This document shows positions 42,644-51,891 of a stretch of 55,566 bases of DNA, in pieces. The notes beneath the pieces were generated by a model. The model was not told the DNA's origin. It searched no databases and saw only the letters and a list, made by a program, of their open reading frames with translations. The first letter of the stretch is position 1; every line of letters begins with the position of its first letter. The stretch covers positions 1 to 55,566 of the forward strand of contig DASRWB010000038.1 of NCBI GenBank assembly GCA_035654775.1, given 5' to 3'. Origin of the DNA: HKST-UBA85 sp035654775. GTDB taxonomy: Bacteria > Bacteroidota > Bacteroidia > Flavobacteriales > Flavobacteriaceae. The position numbers and the translations under genes were made by a program.

Positions 42644-43939
42644 TTATGCATTATTTACACCTCTTTTAAGTTGAATAACAGTAATTTCAGGCCAAATCCC
42701 TACGCGTCCCGGAAAGGCTAAAAACCCAAAACCTCTGTTGATATACAGGTATCTTCCGGCTTCCTGGTATAGTCCGGCCCATTTAGGATACCGGTATTTT
42801 GCCGGACTCCATTTAAAATTAAAATACGGAATTTCTATACCAAACTGCATCCCGTGGGTATGTCCGGACAAGGTAAGCTGTATTTTCTTTTCAAAATTCA
42901 CAATATTGGGTTCATCTACTATCCGGTTGTGATCAAAGTCGTTATTTCTTCCTTGTTCGGCGATTTCAAAATCGAAATGCGAAGGGTCGTGAGACATCAG
43001 GATATTAAACTCATTATCGCCAATGTTTTGGGTTGCCTCTCTCAAGCTTCCACGTTTGGGAAAATGTCTTGAAGCGCCCCAATTTTCTACTCCAAGGATG
43101 TTTATTCTTTGCCCGTTTCTTTCTATGGGTCGGCTTTCGTTCAGCAGTAAATCAAAGCCTATTTTTTTGTGTACTTCTTCCAGTTTTTTATGGTTACTGT
43201 ATACTTCTTCCTTTGAATTGTAGGCATAATAACCATAATCGTGATTTCCTAAAACCGCATACATTCCGTCTTTTGCCTTTAGTTTTTTAAATGTATCTAT
43301 CCAGGGATACATCTCTTCAGCTACTGCATTAACCATATCTCCGGTAAACAAAATCGCATCACTTTTTTGTTCGTTAATTAAATTAACGGCATACTCTATT
43401 TTGTCTGCACTGTCAAAACTTCCTGAGTGAATATCACTTATTTGTGTAAGAGTATATCCGTCAAAGGCTTCGGGCAAATCGTCAAACACGAGCTGCTGTT
43501 TTATTACCCTAAAATTATAACGCCCTTTAAAAACGCCATAAATAACACTTGCAAAAGGTATTGCTGCTAGTCCCAATGCCAATTGACTGATAAACTTTCG
43601 TCTGGAAGGAATTGCCTCTTTTATTGAAGTGTCTTTTTGAAAATAATTCACAAAAGTTCCAAAAAACCTGATAATGTCTTCAAAAAACAACAAGGCAAAA
43701 ATAAAAAGCTTTGGCAGTACAAAGGCTAAGAACAAAGCCACTGCATATCCTGCCTGCAGGCTAAAACGTCCTTCGGCTTGTGTAACTCTAATTTGATAAA
43801 AAAACAACATACAAGCCGATAGAAACACCACCCAATAACCTATATGCACAATCGTGTTACGGGTCAGGGTTCGCAGTGCAAAAAAGGTATATCCTTCCAG
43901 CACTAAAACAATAAAAAGCAGTATAATAACTCTGTTCAT
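42644..43939 (-). CDS. Membrane-anchored metallophosphoesterase (YkuE-like)
   Basis: Calcineurin-type phosphoesterase of 431 residues. Four hydrophobic helices occupy the first 155 residues (about 1-20, 33-50, 62-84 and 118-138). The catalytic domain follows with the metal motifs in order: DIHSG, GDMVN, GNHDY, SHDPSHF and SGHTHGMQFG. The fold is known in YkuE/UDP-2,3-diacylglucosamine-type and other enzymes, so the substrate cannot be named. A consensus -7 box precedes it. It is transcribed away from the glycan cluster on its right. Confidence 0.93.
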   Translation of the reverse strand: MNRVIILLFIVLVLEGYTFFALRTLTRNTIVHIGYWVVFLSACMLFFYQIRVTQAEGRFSLQAGYAVALFLAFVLPKLFIFALLFFEDIIRFFGTFVNYFQKDTSIKEAIPSRRKFISQLALGLAAIPFASVIYGVFKGRYNFRVIKQQLVFDDLPEAFDGYTLTQISDIHSGSFDSADKIEYAVNLINEQKSDAILFTGDMVNAVAEEMYPWIDTFKKLKAKDGMYAVLGNHDYGYYAYNSKEEVYSNHKKLEEVHKKIGFDLLLNESRPIERNGQRINILGVENWGASRHFPKRGSLREATQNIGDNEFNILMSHDPSHFDFEIAEQGRNNDFDHNRIVDEPNIVNFEKKIQLTLSGHTHGMQFGIEIPYFNFKWSPAKYRYPKWAGLYQEAGRYLYINRGFGFLAFPGRVGIWPEITVIQLKRGVNNA

Positions 43940-43958
43940 ACCTTGTTTTCTCTTATGG

Positions 43959-43966
43959 CAAAGATA
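43959..43966 (-). promoter_or_regulatory. -7 box of the metallophosphoesterase gene
   Basis: The minus strand reads TATCTTTG, an exact TAnnTTTG match, 20 bp before the ATG at 43939. Confidence 0.6.
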
Positions 43967-44124
43967 CTGCTATTTTAAACGGAATTTATTTAAGAAGTTG
44001 TTAATATGATTGTTATCCCTTCACATATTCGCAAAAAAATAACTCTGTAAAAACAATCAAAAACCCTTTTTTTGCATGTCATTTTAGTATATTAGACGTT
44101 TTAATTTCATTTGTCCATTTTTGA

Positions 44125-47043
44125 ATGAAACATCTGCGTTGTTTCTTTTCCATTTTATTTGTTCTGCTGTTTACCTGCAAGCAGCAACAAAACCACAAGC
44201 AGGCTGAAAAAGACAAACCCTTAGTTTCTTATGTCAATCCGTTTATTGGTACCGGCGGTCACGGGCACACCTATCCCGGGGCGAGTATGCCTTTTGGCAT
44301 GATGCAACTAAGTCCGGATACCCGGTTGGAGGGTTGGGATGGTTGTTCAGGTTATCATTATTCCGATAAGTACATCTACGGTTTTTCGCATACCCACCTA
44401 AGTGGCACGGGAGTATCAGACTACGGTGATGTTTTATTAATGCCTACTGACAAGGTTGAATTCCATAATGGTTCCGATGGAAAACCCGGATATCGCGCAC
44501 ATTTTTCGCATAAAAACGAAGTGGCCCAACCCGGTTATTACAAAGTACATTTAGATTCTACCGCCATTGATGTAGAACTTACCGTTTCCAAGCGCAGCGG
44601 TATGCATAAATATCAGTTTCCTTCGGCAGAAAATCAAATTGTGCTTTTGGATTTAGAGCATCGGGATTTGTTGTTAAGTCACCAAATCGAACAGGTAGAT
44701 AGTTTCACCATACGTGGTCATCGGCATTCTAAAGCCTGGGCTACCGATCAACGTTTGTATTTTTCAGCTACATTTTCACAAGCCATCTCAGAAACATTTT
44801 ATAATTCAGAAGAAAATCCTACAAAGGTTGCACTAAGGTTTGACAATCCAAACAATGCGCCTGTTTATGTAAAAATAGGTATTTCAGCAGTAGACGAAGC
44901 CGGTGCCGAAAACAACAAGGAAACCGAAATCGGAAACAAAAACTTTGATCAAGTTAAAGCCGAAGCCCGAACTGCCTGGGAAACCCAACTTGAAAAAATA
45001 GTAGTGGAAAGTGATAATACCGATTACAAAACCAATTTTTACACCGCATTATACCACACCATGCTGGCGCCTAACCTTTATCAAGATATCGATGGACGTT
45101 ATCGCGGTATGGATTTGGAAATTCACAACACCCAAGCTTTTGAATACTACACTGTGTTTTCGTTATGGGATACTTACCGAGCTACACATCCGCTCTATAC
45201 ACTCATTGAACCCACCCGAACCAACGATTTCATTAATACTTTTCTGGCTAAATATGTCGAAGGTGGCATTTTACCTATCTGGGATTTAAGTGCTAACTAT
45301 ACCGGTTGTATGATAGGCTATCACGCTGTTTCGGTAATTGCCGACGCCTATTTGAAAGGGATTCGCGGTTTTAACGCAGAAACTGCTTTGGAAGCCATGA
45401 AACACTCAGCAACCCGGGATAAATTAGGCTTAAAAAGTTATAAAAAATTTGGTTTTATCCCCGTAGAAGAAGAAAGCGAATCGGTCTCCAAAACCTTAGA
45501 ATATGCCTATGACGACTGGACCATTGCCCAAATGGCAAAAGTTATGGGAAAAACAAAAGATTATCAACTGTATACCGAACGAGCGCAGTATTACAAAAAC
45601 GTGTTTGATCCCGAAACCCAATTTATGCGTGGTCGGCTCAGAAATATGTGGTTTTCTCCATTTGATCCCTATGAAGTAAATTTTAACTACACCGAAGCCA
45701 ATGCCTGGCAGTACGGTTTTTACGTTCCACAGGATATTTCAGGGTTTATTGCATTGTTAGGTGGCAAGCAGAGGCTTGAAGCCCGACTTGACGAATTGTT
45801 TAGTGCCAAAACCCAAACTTCAGGTCGTGACCAGGCTGACATTACAGGGCTTATTGGGCAATATGCGCATGGTAACGAACCTAGTCACCACATGGCTTAT
45901 CTATACAATTTTGTCAACAAGCCTCATAAAACCCAAGAAAAGGTTCGTCAAATCCTGACCGAACTTTACAACAATACCCCTGACGGCATATCGGGAAATG
46001 AAGATTGCGGACAAATGAGTGCCTGGTATGTATTTTCATCCGTAGGGTTTTATCCCGTAACACCGGGAAGCAATACCTATATAATTGGTGCCCCATTATT
46101 CGACAAGGCTACCATTCATTTGGAAAACGGCAAGTCGTTCACCGTGGTTGCTGAGAATCTCTCAGAAGAAAACACTTATATCCAATCGGCTACCTTAAAC
46201 GGAAAACCCTTATTGAAATCCTACCTAACTCATGAAACAATTGTTCGTGGCGGCGAATTGATTTTCAATATGACCCACCAGCCTTCTCAATGGGCAACAG
46301 AAGACCAGAACCTTCCTAAAACAGCCATTGAAATGCATAAAATTGTGCCTGTTCCCTTTATTTCCAAAGGCGATATAGCTTTTAAAAACAGCACCGAAGT
46401 CGTCCTTCAAAATGTAGATAAAAAGGCTGCTATTTATTACGCAGTAAACGATTCCGATTACACATTATATCGAGTACCTTTTACTCTAAATGATGCTGTA
46501 TCATTAAAAATATATTCTGAAAAAGACGGTGTAAAGAGTGCTACGGTAGAAACACAGTTCCATAAAATAAACCCTGAACTTTCCATTAAACTGGAAACCA
46601 ACTACACGCATCCCTATAGTGGTGGTGGAGATGATGCCTTGATAGACGGTATTTTAGGCACACCCGATTTTAGAACCGGCACCTGGCAAGGCTATTTTGA
46701 CACCGACCTTATTGCGACCGTAGATTTAGGGAAAATAAAGCCGGTATACACTGTGAGAGTTAACTTTTTGAGAGATCAAAAAAGTTGGATATTTCTCCCC
46801 GAAAAAGCCGAAATATTTACTTCCAAAGATGGAAAGACGTATACGAAACATATCGATTGGCATTTTGAAAAAGCACAAAATACAGATGAAGTAATAATTG
46901 AAACCGTTTCACTTTCCAAATTAGGTGAAGCCCGTTATGTAAAAATAATAGCCAAAAACCCCGGAGACCTTCCCCAATGGCATATAGGCAGTGCTTCTCT
47001 GGGTAAATGTTGGCTTTTTGTAGATGAAATTTCAATAAATTAA
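44125..47043 (+). CDS. GH92 alpha-1,2-mannosidase lipoprotein with C-terminal discoidin-like domain
   Basis: Secreted exo-alpha-mannosidase of 972 residues, anchored by a lipobox (LLFTC, Cys18). Conserved GH92 landmarks are GTGGHGHTYPGASMPFGM, SGYHYSD, the central FSLWDTYRATHPL, GNEPSHHMAYLYN (catalytic-site region) and GNEDCGQMSAWYVFSSVGFYP. Residues about 830-972 form an F5/8 type C-like carbohydrate-binding fold (PVYTVRVNFLRDQ, ARYVKIIA). No T9SS C-terminal signal is present, so export is by the lipoprotein route. GH92 enzymes trim mannose from N-glycans with calcium. It leads a three-gene set with a sugar symporter and a glycosylasparaginase. Confidence 0.95.
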   Translation: MKHLRCFFSILFVLLFTCKQQQNHKQAEKDKPLVSYVNPFIGTGGHGHTYPGASMPFGMMQLSPDTRLEGWDGCSGYHYSDKYIYGFSHTHLSGTGVSDYGDVLLMPTDKVEFHNGSDGKPGYRAHFSHKNEVAQPGYYKVHLDSTAIDVELTVSKRSGMHKYQFPSAENQIVLLDLEHRDLLLSHQIEQVDSFTIRGHRHSKAWATDQRLYFSATFSQAISETFYNSEENPTKVALRFDNPNNAPVYVKIGISAVDEAGAENNKETEIGNKNFDQVKAEARTAWETQLEKIVVESDNTDYKTNFYTALYHTMLAPNLYQDIDGRYRGMDLEIHNTQAFEYYTVFSLWDTYRATHPLYTLIEPTRTNDFINTFLAKYVEGGILPIWDLSANYTGCMIGYHAVSVIADAYLKGIRGFNAETALEAMKHSATRDKLGLKSYKKFGFIPVEEESESVSKTLEYAYDDWTIAQMAKVMGKTKDYQLYTERAQYYKNVFDPETQFMRGRLRNMWFSPFDPYEVNFNYTEANAWQYGFYVPQDISGFIALLGGKQRLEARLDELFSAKTQTSGRDQADITGLIGQYAHGNEPSHHMAYLYNFVNKPHKTQEKVRQILTELYNNTPDGISGNEDCGQMSAWYVFSSVGFYPVTPGSNTYIIGAPLFDKATIHLENGKSFTVVAENLSEENTYIQSATLNGKPLLKSYLTHETIVRGGELIFNMTHQPSQWATEDQNLPKTAIEMHKIVPVPFISKGDIAFKNSTEVVLQNVDKKAAIYYAVNDSDYTLYRVPFTLNDAVSLKIYSEKDGVKSATVETQFHKINPELSIKLETNYTHPYSGGGDDALIDGILGTPDFRTGTWQGYFDTDLIATVDLGKIKPVYTVRVNFLRDQKSWIFLPEKAEIFTSKDGKTYTKHIDWHFEKAQNTDEVIIETVSLSKLGEARYVKIIAKNPGDLPQWHIGSASLGKCWLFVDEISIN

Positions 47044-47072
47044 AATATATTGGTCACACAAACGAACCACCT

Positions 47073-48740
47073 ATGACAAATCAAAACAATACTTCAGCAT
47101 TAACCACTTTGGTTACCGTATTCTTTTTTTGGGGTTTTATTGCAGCCTCAAACGGCGTGTTTATTCCTTTTTGTAAAACATACTTTAACATAGACCAGTT
47201 TCAGTCGCAGCTGGTAGATTTTGCATTTTATGGTGCCTACTATATTGGTGCTTTGCTACTGTTTGTTTTATCCAGTGCCTTTAAAAAAGACATTCTCAAC
47301 AGCATAGGCTATAAATCCGGAATTGTTTACGGGTTGCTTCTCTCTGCCTTGGGTGCTTTTGTGATGTATTTAGCCGTTAATGGTGCCGAGCAAGGGCAAA
47401 CACAAGTGTTTTACTTTGTTCTCTTTGCCCTGTTTATTGTCGGGTTGGGGTTTTCATTACAGCAAACAGCAGCCAATCCCTTTGCCGTAGCCCTTGGAGA
47501 TCCGGAAAGAGGCTCTCACAGGCTAAACCTTGCCGGTGGTATTAACTCCTTTGGCACTACGATTGGCCCGATTGTGATTGCTCTAATTATTTTTGGAACT
47601 GCTCCGCCATCAGGCGAAGAGCTGAACACTATGATTGCCAATAACGAAGTTAAATTAACTACAGTACAATCCTTATATTTAGGGGTTGGCATTTCCTTTT
47701 TGCTGGCTGCAGCTTTGTTTTATTTTTCCAAGAAACTTCCGCAAGCCAAAGCAGATGCCACTTTTGAAACGGCTACCAAGGCCCGAAATATCCTTCTTGT
47801 ATTAACTGTAATCATCGCTGTTTGTTTTACTCTTATTTTCATGACCTATACTGAAAATGTCATTCCCACAAAAGAGACAGAACACAAACGCTTGCTCTTG
47901 TTGTTTATTTCTTTATTGAGTGTTGTAGCCTGCATCTGGATTGCCTATTCCAATGCGTCAAAAAAACCTAAAGGCTGGGGTGCGATGAAATATCCACAGT
48001 TGGTTTTAGGTATGCTGGCTATTTTTACTTACGTAGGAGTTGAAGTAACCATACAAAGCAATTTAGGAGAGTTGCTAAAGCAGGCCGTAGACAAGGTCAA
48101 CAATCTTAACGCATTACAATTGCCTGTTATGAATGATGCAGAAATCGCTCCTTTTATCTCTCTGTATTGGGGCGGATTAATGATTGGTCGCTGGGTAGGA
48201 GCTATCACTGTATTTAACCCGAGCAAAGGGTTGCGAAAATGGTTGCTTATTCTTGTTCCTTATGCTGCTTTTGGAGTTATTCTTTTAGTTAATTTCGGTA
48301 GTTATTCTACAAAAGAAATTGCTTTGTTCAGTATATGTGTTGCCATACAAATAGCCGGTTTCTTTCTGGCGAAGGACAAGCCGGTAACAACCTTAAAGAT
48401 ATTTAGTACCCTTGGCATTTTAGGTATGCTGATTGGCACTTTTGCTTCGGGGCAACTGGCTTTATTTGCCTTGCTTTCGGGAGGTTTGTTTTGCTCTATC
48501 ATGTGGCCTTGTATATTTGCATTGAGTATTGCCGGACTGGGAAAATACACTTCACAGGGTTCTGCTTTTTTGATTATGATGATTTTGGGCGGTGCTATTA
48601 TACCTCCGGTACAAGGAAAACTGGCAGATATTTTCAGTATTCAGTCGTCCTATCTTATAGCTGCCGTATGTTTTGTATACCTGCTATTTTACGCTTACCG
48701 AACCAAAGTTGTGCTGGATAAGCAAGGTGTAACATATTAA
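47073..48740 (+). CDS. MFS sugar:H+ symporter (FHS family, GluP/FucP-like)
   Basis: Inner-membrane transporter of 555 residues with 12 or more helices. The FHS-type features are FFFWGFIAASNGVFIPFCKTYFNI, FAFYGAYYIGA, the QQTAANPFAVALGDPE motif (cf. FucP/GluP QxxxNP) and NSFGTTIGP. It is longer than the usual 400-440 residues because of an additional middle segment (about 230-310, two helices and a charged stretch). The position between a mannosidase and an asparaginase makes mannose or glucose the likely substrate, by inference. It lies 29 bp after the GH92 gene. Confidence 0.92.
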   Translation: MTNQNNTSALTTLVTVFFFWGFIAASNGVFIPFCKTYFNIDQFQSQLVDFAFYGAYYIGALLLFVLSSAFKKDILNSIGYKSGIVYGLLLSALGAFVMYLAVNGAEQGQTQVFYFVLFALFIVGLGFSLQQTAANPFAVALGDPERGSHRLNLAGGINSFGTTIGPIVIALIIFGTAPPSGEELNTMIANNEVKLTTVQSLYLGVGISFLLAAALFYFSKKLPQAKADATFETATKARNILLVLTVIIAVCFTLIFMTYTENVIPTKETEHKRLLLLFISLLSVVACIWIAYSNASKKPKGWGAMKYPQLVLGMLAIFTYVGVEVTIQSNLGELLKQAVDKVNNLNALQLPVMNDAEIAPFISLYWGGLMIGRWVGAITVFNPSKGLRKWLLILVPYAAFGVILLVNFGSYSTKEIALFSICVAIQIAGFFLAKDKPVTTLKIFSTLGILGMLIGTFASGQLALFALLSGGLFCSIMWPCIFALSIAGLGKYTSQGSAFLIMMILGGAIIPPVQGKLADIFSIQSSYLIAAVCFVYLLFYAYRTKVVLDKQGVTY

Positions 48741-48778
48741 ATTCATTTTATCCCTTTCGGACCTGTAAAACCTAATAC

Positions 48779-49777
48779 ATGAAGCGAAGACATTTTTTAA
48801 AAAACGCGGCATTAACAAGCGCCGGAATTGCAGTTGGCAGTACGCTTTTGCATTGTGCCGAAAAAACTTCATCAGAAAAGACAAAACCGCTTACGACTGC
48901 ATCTGAATTTCCTTTGGTAATTGCCACGTGGAATGTTACAGAAGCTACCGCTAAAGCTATGGAAATACTACACTCAGGAGGTTCAGCACTGGATGCCGTA
49001 GAAAAAGGGTGCAATGTTGAAGAAGGCAACGAAAATGCACAAACGGTAGGAAAAGGTGGTTTGCCCGACAGTGACGGGAAGGTAACCCTTGATGCCTGCA
49101 TTATGGACCCCAATGGTAACTGTGGTGCAGTAGCCTGTTTACAAGACATTCCCTATGCCGTATCCGTAGCCCGAAAAGTTATGGAAAAAACCCCTCATGT
49201 AATGCTCTCCGGCGAAGGTGCAAAAGCGTTTGCTCTTACCCAAGGATTTAGTCCTGAAAACCTACTTACAGATGCTTCCAAAAAGGCTTGGGAAGAGTGG
49301 AAAATCCACCGAAAATACCAACCTATAATTAATATAGAGAATCACGATACCATTGGTATGCTGGCCATTGATAAAAACGGAGCTATTGCCGGTGCATGCA
49401 CCACAAGCGGACTGGCCTTTAAAATGCCCGGACGAATAGGCGACAGTCCTATTATTGGTTCGGGGTTGTATATTGATAATGCAATAGGCGGTTGTGTTGC
49501 TTCCGGTTTGGGAGAAAGTATTATGAAAACCGTGGGAAGCTTTTTGGTAGTTGAACTTATGCGTCAAGGAAAATCGCCTCAGGAAGCCTGTAAAGTTGCC
49601 ATTGAAAGGATAGTGAACCTGCCCAACAGCGACTACAAAAACTTTCAAGTGGGTTATGTGGCGGTTAACAAGCGAGGAGAAACAGGCAGTTATGCTATAC
49701 ATCAAGGGTTTGGGGTGTCTAAATTCCAAAAGGAAAGCCCGGTTTACCTTCCGGCTGATTTCTACATAAAGTCCTAA
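48779..49777 (+). CDS. N4-(beta-N-acetylglucosaminyl)-L-asparaginase (aspartylglucosaminidase)
   Basis: Ntn-hydrolase that cleaves the GlcNAc-Asn bond left after N-glycan removal. It has 332 residues. The N-terminus carries a twin-arginine-type signal (KRRHFLKNAALTSAG) with a following lipobox-like LLHC. The alpha part contains GGSALDAVEKGCNVEE and GGLPDSDGKVTLDACIMD. Self-cleavage is expected before the nucleophile Thr191 in NHDTIGM, followed by ACTTSGLAFKMPGRIGDSPIIGSG. All these match bacterial and eukaryotic AGA. It is 38 bp after the transporter gene. Confidence 0.95.
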   Translation: MKRRHFLKNAALTSAGIAVGSTLLHCAEKTSSEKTKPLTTASEFPLVIATWNVTEATAKAMEILHSGGSALDAVEKGCNVEEGNENAQTVGKGGLPDSDGKVTLDACIMDPNGNCGAVACLQDIPYAVSVARKVMEKTPHVMLSGEGAKAFALTQGFSPENLLTDASKKAWEEWKIHRKYQPIINIENHDTIGMLAIDKNGAIAGACTTSGLAFKMPGRIGDSPIIGSGLYIDNAIGGCVASGLGESIMKTVGSFLVVELMRQGKSPQEACKVAIERIVNLPNSDYKNFQVGYVAVNKRGETGSYAIHQGFGVSKFQKESPVYLPADFYIKS

Positions 49778-49809
49778 GCTTAAAACAGCGTTTGTTTTTT
49801 ATCGGAGGG

Positions 49810-49935
49810 TATGCATTTCGTCGATAAAAGCTTGAATTTCATCATTTTTTACACTTTTAATTAATTGATTTTTAATGTTTTAATCCTTATAATGCATTTC
49901 ATCGATGTTTTTGGATAGCCTATGCATTTCATCTA
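49810..49935. promoter_or_regulatory. Four-copy TGCATTTCATCGAT repeat cluster
   Basis: Related elements occur at 49810-49825 (TATGCATTTCGTCGAT), 49832-49844 (TTGAATTTCATCA), 49891-49906 (AATGCATTTCATCGAT) and 49921-49934 (TATGCATTTCATCT). The first two lie 21 bp apart and the last two 30 bp apart. They fill the 247-bp gap between the asparaginase and the small secreted gene. Direct repeats of about 10 bp at a 21-bp spacing are typical of LytTR and AraC binding sites; no such regulator is encoded beside them. Confidence 0.55.
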
Positions 49936-50024
49936 GTAATTTACGCGATAGCTCTAAAATTTTTCAGTGTTTACGTTTATCGCTGTTTCTTTGACTCGGT
50001 TAAATGATAAACCCCCAAATCAAG

Positions 50025-50267
50025 ATGAAAAATTTAGTTGTATTATTAGTTTTATTATTTGTTTCTGCTGCCGCTTTTGCTCAAGACACTCAGGTACAGG
50101 ATTCTGTTAAAAAAACTACTGACAGTGTAGCTGTAAAAGCAATCACAACTAAAGATTCTACTTCAATAGCTTTTATTACCAGCAAAAAAGCGCTTATAGA
50201 AGCTGATTTTAATAAAGCGGATTTTCTTTTCAGAGTAAAAAAGTCTAAGCGTACCCAAGTATGCTAA
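50025..50267 (+). CDS. Small secreted protein of unknown function
   Basis: An 80-residue product from the ATG at 50025. Residues 1-20 are a clean signal peptide (MKNLVVLLVLLFVSAAAFAQ). The mature part of about 60 residues is rich in Thr, Ser, Lys, Asp and Val (repeated DSV/TTKDS-like phrases) and ends in a basic tail SKRTQVC with one Cys. I do not recognise a family. Its stop overlaps that of the convergent aldehyde dehydrogenase gene by 4 bp. A candidate -7 box TACGTTTA lies at 49972-49979, directly after the repeat cluster, so the cluster may control it. Confidence 0.6.
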   Translation: MKNLVVLLVLLFVSAAAFAQDTQVQDSVKKTTDSVAVKAITTKDSTSIAFITSKKALIEADFNKADFLFRVKKSKRTQVC

Positions 50268-51679
50268 AACCATTTTAGCATTACATCCACCACTTTTTGT
50301 TTAAATTTGTTGTAAGGCGGATAAATTAATTTTGTAGTTGCCCAGATGTGTTGTTTTAGCATGGCTCTTTTATTGCTGAACTCTTCAAAACCAAAAAACC
50401 CATGTGATTTTCCTATTCCGCTGCTGTTAACACCTCCAAAAGGAAGTTGGTGATTTAAAAAGTGTACTAAATTGTTGTTTATACACGTGCCACCGGTTCG
50501 GGTATTGTTTACTAATTGGGTAATGTTTTTTGGTGTTTTACTGTATATGTACATGGCCAAGGGTCTTTCCCGGGTATTTATTATTGCAATAGCTTCTTCT
50601 AACGTTGAAAACGTAAGCACCGGAAGTATTGGACCAAATATTTCTTCCTTTAATATGTTGGCTTGCGGAGCAACATCAGAAAGTACTGTAGGTTCCATAT
50701 AGTTTTGTTGTTTATTGATAAGGCCTCCACACTCCACGGTTGCACCTAAGCTCAGTGCATTTTGCAGGAGTTTTTCCAGTCTTTCCAGGTGTTTTTGATT
50801 TACTATTCTGCTAAAAGAAACCGCAGTTTCGGGGTTTTCGGAGTAGAATTGCTTTATGGTTTTTTTAAGTTGGTCAATCACACGGTCTTTTACTTTGTCA
50901 TGTACCAACAGATAATCCGGGGCAATACAGGTTTGACCTGCATTTAGGCATTTTCCAAAAACAATTTTCTGTACTGCTGCCTCTATATTTGCTGAGGCAT
51001 CAACAATCGTTGGCGATTTTCCGCCAAGTTCCAGCGTAACCGAAGTCAGGTTTTTTGCTGCTTCGCGCATGATTATTTTCCCTACTGCGGTAGAACCGGT
51101 AAAGAAAATATGGTTAAAGGGTAATTTCAGTAGTTCTTCCGTTTCCGGAATACCGCCTTGTACCAGTATCACTTCATTGGGTTCAAAGACGTATTTACTA
51201 ATTTTATCGAGTACCTTGGCACTATGTGGTGCCATTTCAGAGGGTTTAAGGATTACGACATTTCCCGCTGCAACAGCTGATACTAAAGGAGAAAGCAGTA
51301 AATTAAAAGGGAAATTCCAAGGCGCTATGATAAGGCACACGCCTTTGGGTTCATATTTAATCCAGGACGTAGCTCCAAAAAGCGCCCAAGGCGTACTCAC
51401 TGAATGCTTGCCTGTCCAGGATTTTAACTCTCTTTGGGCGAGTTTTATTTCGGAGATTACCGGATAGATTTCAGAGAGGTCGGTTTCCAGAAAGGGCTTT
51501 TTAAAATCCTCATAAAGTGCTTGGCGGATGTCGTTTTTGAAGGTATGTTCCAGTGCAACCCTAAGCTTTTTAAGCTTCTGAATACGCTGTTTATACGTAC
51601 GGTTTGCTACCTTGAATTGACTTTCTTTTAAGGTGTTAAACGCCTCGCGGTATGGGTTTTGTTCTTCTGTTTGATTCAT
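50264..51679 (-). CDS. Aldehyde dehydrogenase (class 3-like)
   Basis: NAD(P)-dependent oxidation of aldehydes, 471 residues. The motifs are APWNFPFNLLLSPLV (cofactor region), FFTGSTAVGKIIM, the catalytic Glu in LELGGKSPTIV, the catalytic Cys in NAGQTCIAPDY, and EEIFGPILPV. Without the C-terminal membrane tail of human ALDH3A2, it still ends in a hydrophobic segment. Relatives oxidise fatty or aromatic aldehydes, but the substrate is not evident here. It is transcribed alone, between a small secreted gene and polA. Confidence 0.95.
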   Translation of the reverse strand: MNQTEEQNPYREAFNTLKESQFKVANRTYKQRIQKLKKLRVALEHTFKNDIRQALYEDFKKPFLETDLSEIYPVISEIKLAQRELKSWTGKHSVSTPWALFGATSWIKYEPKGVCLIIAPWNFPFNLLLSPLVSAVAAGNVVILKPSEMAPHSAKVLDKISKYVFEPNEVILVQGGIPETEELLKLPFNHIFFTGSTAVGKIIMREAAKNLTSVTLELGGKSPTIVDASANIEAAVQKIVFGKCLNAGQTCIAPDYLLVHDKVKDRVIDQLKKTIKQFYSENPETAVSFSRIVNQKHLERLEKLLQNALSLGATVECGGLINKQQNYMEPTVLSDVAPQANILKEEIFGPILPVLTFSTLEEAIAIINTRERPLAMYIYSKTPKNITQLVNNTRTGGTCINNNLVHFLNHQLPFGGVNSSGIGKSHGFFGFEEFSNKRAMLKQHIWATTKLIYPPYNKFKQKVVDVMLKWF

Positions 51680-51891
51680 TGTACAAAAGGTAGCTATTAA
51701 TCTAAGGTTGTATTACACGTCTTTTTTGATTTGTAGGGGTTTTGTTCACTATAGCCTGTGTGCTAGTCTTTTCGTGAACCTATACTGTACTGTTTTTATT
51801 TCACTTCCAATTCAATGTGAAAAGTACAAATAGTATTTTAATGCTCCAATTAACTTTTGTAGTTTTATAGACCCTTAAAAACACCTTATCC

